Assembly: GCA_964614585.1 (NCBI GenBank)
Contig: CAZTLW010000122.1
Span: 1-7,191 of the forward strand
Origin: JAHEFX01 sp964614585
GTDB taxonomy: Bacteria > Actinomycetota > Acidimicrobiia > Spongiisociales > JAENVV01
Direction: 5' to 3'
Length of the DNA: 7,191 nucleotides
This document shows positions 5,020 through 7,191 of the stretch, piece after piece. The notes under the pieces are model-generated. The model saw nothing but the letters and a program-made list of their open reading frames with translations, did no database searches and was not told the DNA's origin. The number at the start of each line of letters is the position of its first letter. The stretch's first letter is position 1. The position numbers and the translations under genes were made by a program.

Positions 5020-5679
5020 TCAACCGATGAAGCGGTAGCCCATCCCGCGGACGGTCTCGATGAGGTCGGCGCCGAGCTTCCTGCGGAGGTAGCCCACGTA
5101 GACGTCGACCACGTTGCTGGCCCCGTCGAAGTCATACCCCCACACCCGGCTGAGCAACTGCTCGCGCGACATCACCTGGCCGGCATGGGTCATCAGGGTC
5201 TCGGCGAGGGTGAACTCCCGGGCCGACAACTCCACCTCGTGGCCGCCCACGGCCGCCTTGCGCGACCGCAGGTCGAGGCGGACGCCGCCGGCCTCCACCA
5301 CCGTGGCATCCGACGTCCCCCGATCACGCAGTCGGGCCCGGATGCGGGCGAGCAGTTCCTCGAACCGGAACGGCTTCGTCACGTAGTCGTCGGCACCCCC
5401 CTCGAAGCTGGCCACCGTGTCGCGGGTGTCGGTGCGGGCGGTCAGCATCACGACCGGCATCCGCTCACCCCGCTCCCGGACCCGGCGGAGGACCTCATGG
5501 CCGTCGATGCCGGGGAGACCCAGGTCGAGGACCATGAGGTCGAAGTCGTCGTCGCGGGCCGCCGACGCCGCCACCCGGCCGTCCTCGACGACGAGTGTCG
5601 TGAACCCTTCCGCTTCGAGGCCCTTCTTGAGGAACGCCGAGATCCGCGGCTCGTCCTCGACGATCAGGATCCGGTGCAT
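5020..5679 (-). CDS. OmpR/PhoB-type response regulator
   Basis: A 219-residue two-component response regulator. Receiver domain residues 1-118: acidic pocket Glu8-Asp9, phospho-acceptor Asp52 in VLDLGLPG, Thr80 and Lys102, all canonical. Winged-helix DNA-binding domain about 127-218: LSAREFTLAETLMTHAGQVMSREQLL (151-176), recognition helix region NVVDVYVGYLRRKL (189-202), and the closing wing ETVRGMGYRF (208-217). It should bind direct repeats as a dimer when phosphorylated. The start ATG at 5679 has AGGGAGGA seven bases upstream; an in-frame extension to 5727 lies inside the kinase gene and is rejected. It follows the kinase gene by four bases, so they are co-transcribed with the kinase first. 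Convergent to hmuV. The regulon is not evident; the known corynebacterial heme systems HrrSA and ChrSA use NarL-type regulators, so this is not their orthologue. Confidence 0.94.
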   Translation of the reverse strand: MHRILIVEDEPRISAFLKKGLEAEGFTTLVVEDGRVAASAARDDDFDLMVLDLGLPGIDGHEVLRRVRERGERMPVVMLTARTDTRDTVASFEGGADDYVTKPFRFEELLARIRARLRDRGTSDATVVEAGGVRLDLRSRKAAVGGHEVELSAREFTLAETLMTHAGQVMSREQLLSRVWGYDFDGASNVVDVYVGYLRRKLGADLIETVRGMGYRFIG

Positions 5680-5683
5680 CCGG

Positions 5684-7105
5684 TCATCCTCCCTCGGCGG
5701 GGATCCTGATGGTGAAGGTGCTGCCACGGCCCGGGCCGCCCGTCACCACGACCGTGCCGCCGTGACCCTCCGCGATCGCCCGGACGATGGCGAGGCCCAG
5801 TCCGGCCCCATCGGTGGACCGACGTCCCTCGGCGCCGCGGTGGAACCGCTCGAAGAGGTGCTCCACCTCGGCGGGATCGATGCCGGGGCCCTCGTCCCGC
5901 ACCCAGATCTCCACCTGGTCCCCGACCCGGGCGCTCCCGACGGCCACCGGCGTCCCGGCCGGGGTGTGCTCGACGGCGTTCCGGACCAGGTTCATGACGG
6001 CCTGGGTGAGGCGTTGGTGGTCGGCCACGACCACCGCCTCCTCCCGACGGTCGATCGACCAGGGCCGGTCGTCGAAGACCCGCGCCTTGTCGACGATCTC
6101 GGTGGTGAACGTCCCGAGGTCCATCGGGTGGGGATCGATGAACTCGCCCTGCTCCGACTTTGCCAGCAGCAGTAGGTCGTCGACGATCCGGGACATCCGG
6201 TCGAGCTCGTCGGTCACGATCTCGACCGTTTCGGCCCGCTCGGTCGGGTCGTCCCCCATGAGTTCGAGGTGGCCGCGAATCACCGTGATCGGGGTGCGCA
6301 GCTCGTGGCCGGCGTCGTCGACGAAGCGGCGCTGGGTCTCGAAGGCCTCTTCGAGGCGGTCGAGCATGGCGTTGAAGGTACGGCCCAGGTCGGCGATCTC
6401 GTCGGTGCCCTCGGCGGGGATCCGACGGGAGAGGTCGTTGGTGTCGGTGATCGCCCCGGCCGTGTCGGACAGGTCGCGGAGGGGCCGGAGGACACCTCCG
6501 GCGGCGACCCAGGCGAATGCCGTGGCGACGAGGAAGATGCTCCCGTACACGAGCGCCCCGACCCGGAGCGCGTCGTTGACCCCGCCCAGTGCGTCGGCGA
6601 GGAAGATCGCCACCACGAACACGCCGGCGACCTCGCCATCGAAGGCGACGGGCACCGCCAGGTATCGGAGCGGCCCGGCCGAGGTGTCGACCTCCCCCCG
6701 GCTCGGTTCGGTGAGCGTCGCCCACTCCTCGGCCAGCGAGGTGCCCACCAGGTCCGAGCCGGTGATGTCCGCCTTGTAGGGGTCGCCCTGCACGAACGTC
6801 ACCACGGCCTCCCCGGTCAACGGAGCGTTGCGTGACAGGAACACGTCGAAGATCGTGGCGACGTCCCCGCCGAACGGTTCGCCCGTCTCGGGGTCGTTGC
6901 CTCCGGCGAGTTGGCGCAGCTCCTCGACCTCCTGGTCGAGGGCTGCGTCGGCATCGGACGACACCTGCGAGAGCAGGAGGGCCCGCTGGAGGAACAGGGC
7001 CGCCACGAGCGCCACCGCCAGGAGGGCGACGTACCAACCAAGGATTCGCATCCGGGCCGAGACGGGCCGTCGCGGCCGGGACTCCTCAGTCGCCGTCGTC
7101 GTCAT
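5684..7105 (-). CDS. HAMP-containing sensor histidine kinase
   Basis: A membrane-bound sensor kinase of 473 residues with the start chosen here. Domains in order: Arg-rich cytoplasmic N terminus, membrane helix 21-45, extracytoplasmic sensor region about 46-178 (with PETGEPFGG at 72-80, an early stretch rich in Asp and Glu), membrane helix 179-202, HAMP 203-256, HisKA 257-317 with phospho-acceptor His267 in the H box GHELRTP, and HATPase_c to the end: N box Asn376 in MNLVRNAVEHT, G1 DEGPGID (404-410), F box LFERFHRG (417-424), G2 GAGLGLAIV (433-441). All catalytic boxes are intact. The start is uncertain: the conserved-looking PVSARMRILGWY segment spans ATG 7051 and argues for an earlier start, and ATG 7105 is the nearest upstream; it lies inside the upstream gene's poly-Asp codons, giving a 20-bp overlap. 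No clear Shine-Dalgarno precedes either, which suggests translational coupling. The ligand is unknown. Confidence 0.9.
   Translation of the reverse strand: MTTTATEESRPRRPVSARMRILGWYVALLAVALVAALFLQRALLLSQVSSDADAALDQEVEELRQLAGGNDPETGEPFGGDVATIFDVFLSRNAPLTGEAVVTFVQGDPYKADITGSDLVGTSLAEEWATLTEPSRGEVDTSAGPLRYLAVPVAFDGEVAGVFVVAIFLADALGGVNDALRVGALVYGSIFLVATAFAWVAAGGVLRPLRDLSDTAGAITDTNDLSRRIPAEGTDEIADLGRTFNAMLDRLEEAFETQRRFVDDAGHELRTPITVIRGHLELMGDDPTERAETVEIVTDELDRMSRIVDDLLLLAKSEQGEFIDPHPMDLGTFTTEIVDKARVFDDRPWSIDRREEAVVVADHQRLTQAVMNLVRNAVEHTPAGTPVAVGSARVGDQVEIWVRDEGPGIDPAEVEHLFERFHRGAEGRRSTDGAGLGLAIVRAIAEGHGGTVVVTGGPGRGSTFTIRIPAEGG
5687..5694 (-). promoter_or_regulatory. Ribosome binding site of the response regulator
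   Basis: AGGGAGGA on the minus strand, seven bases before the ATG at 5679 and overlapping the last codons of the kinase gene. It fixes the start of the regulator. Confidence 0.8.
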
Positions 7106-7191
7106 CGCCGTCGTCGTCATCGTCGCCGTCATCGTCGTCGTCATCGTCGTCATCGTCGTCCGACGGGTCGTCGACATCGTCCGAGACATCG
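7086..7191 (-). CDS. Poly-aspartate C-terminal tail of an upstream gene (partial)
   Basis: The last 34 codons of a gene that continues beyond the right edge, ending at TGA 7088-7086. The visible peptide begins Asp-Val-Ser-Asp-Asp-Val-Asp-Asp-Pro-Ser and then has runs of 11, 5 and 4 aspartates separated by single glycines, ending Gly-Asp; 26 of 34 residues are Asp and none is basic. The codons are almost all GAC/GAT with a single stop right before the kinase core, which fits a real acidic tail rather than chance. Such tails occur on secreted or cell-surface cation-binding proteins, but the body of the protein is outside the window and no family can be named. Its overlap with the kinase start suggests it is part of the same operon, possibly a partner or target of the sensor. 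Confidence 0.6.
   Translation of the reverse strand, partial: DVSDDVDDPSDDDDDDDDDDDGDDDDDGDDDDGD
7089..7160 (-). repeat. GAC/GAT trinucleotide repeat tract
   Basis: Twenty-four consecutive triplets that are GAC, GAT or, three times, GGC on the minus strand. Read in the upstream gene's frame they give Asp with single Gly interruptions. Read in the kinase frame they give Thr/Met/Ala with repeated ATG codons. Such tracts can change length by whole triplets without breaking either frame. Confidence 0.75.

Noticed and set aside
7106..7189. Kinase start at 7189 with an N terminus of Met/Thr repeats
   Set aside because: The Met/Thr run is the out-of-frame reading of the Asp-codon tract of the upstream gene. 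It is unlikely to be the true N terminus, though the precise start among the later ATGs is unresolved.

Overview
The window is GC-rich DNA (roughly 70% by eye) from what is most likely a high-GC Gram-positive bacterium (Actinomycetota). The evidence is a MhuD-type heme-degrading enzyme very close to the mycobacterial protein, lipoprotein-anchored transporter components, a Thr-rich secreted lipoprotein, an actinobacterial-style sensor kinase, GTG starts and a probable leaderless promoter. A placement near Acidimicrobiia is only an impression.

Layout: positions 7-1103 hold two plus-strand genes, a small cupin protein and a metallo-beta-lactamase-fold hydrolase. They are separated by 56 bp containing a perfect 20-bp palindrome and a promoter-like TAGGGT placed for leaderless translation. 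Positions 1136-4998 form a heme-utilisation locus. A minus-strand mhuD-like gene diverges, across a 125-bp regulatory gap with a perfect 17-bp inverted repeat, from a plus-strand operon encoding an unidentified lipoprotein, a heme-binding lipoprotein (HmuT), a FecCD-type permease (HmuU) and an ATPase (HmuV). All three internal junctions of that operon are GTGA overlaps, so the four proteins look translationally coupled. Positions 5020-7191, on the minus strand and convergent with hmuV, hold an OmpR-type response regulator, its HAMP/HisKA sensor kinase, and the last 34 codons of an upstream gene ending in an almost pure aspartate tail.

How they work together: the lipoprotein and HmuT would capture heme outside the membrane, HmuU and HmuV would import it, and the divergently transcribed MhuD homologue would open the porphyrin ring and release iron in the cytoplasm. 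No outer-membrane receptor or TonB system is present, as expected for a monoderm. The two-component system could respond to heme, metal or envelope stress, but nothing in the sequence ties it to the heme genes except position.

Most original points: the uncharacterised histidine-free lipoprotein coupled to hmuT, the unassigned palindromic operators, and the GAT/GAC repeat tract that encodes a poly-Asp tail in one frame and a ladder of ATG codons in the kinase frame. No gap longer than 125 bp lacks a gene. I saw no tRNA, rRNA, CRISPR array or insertion sequence.
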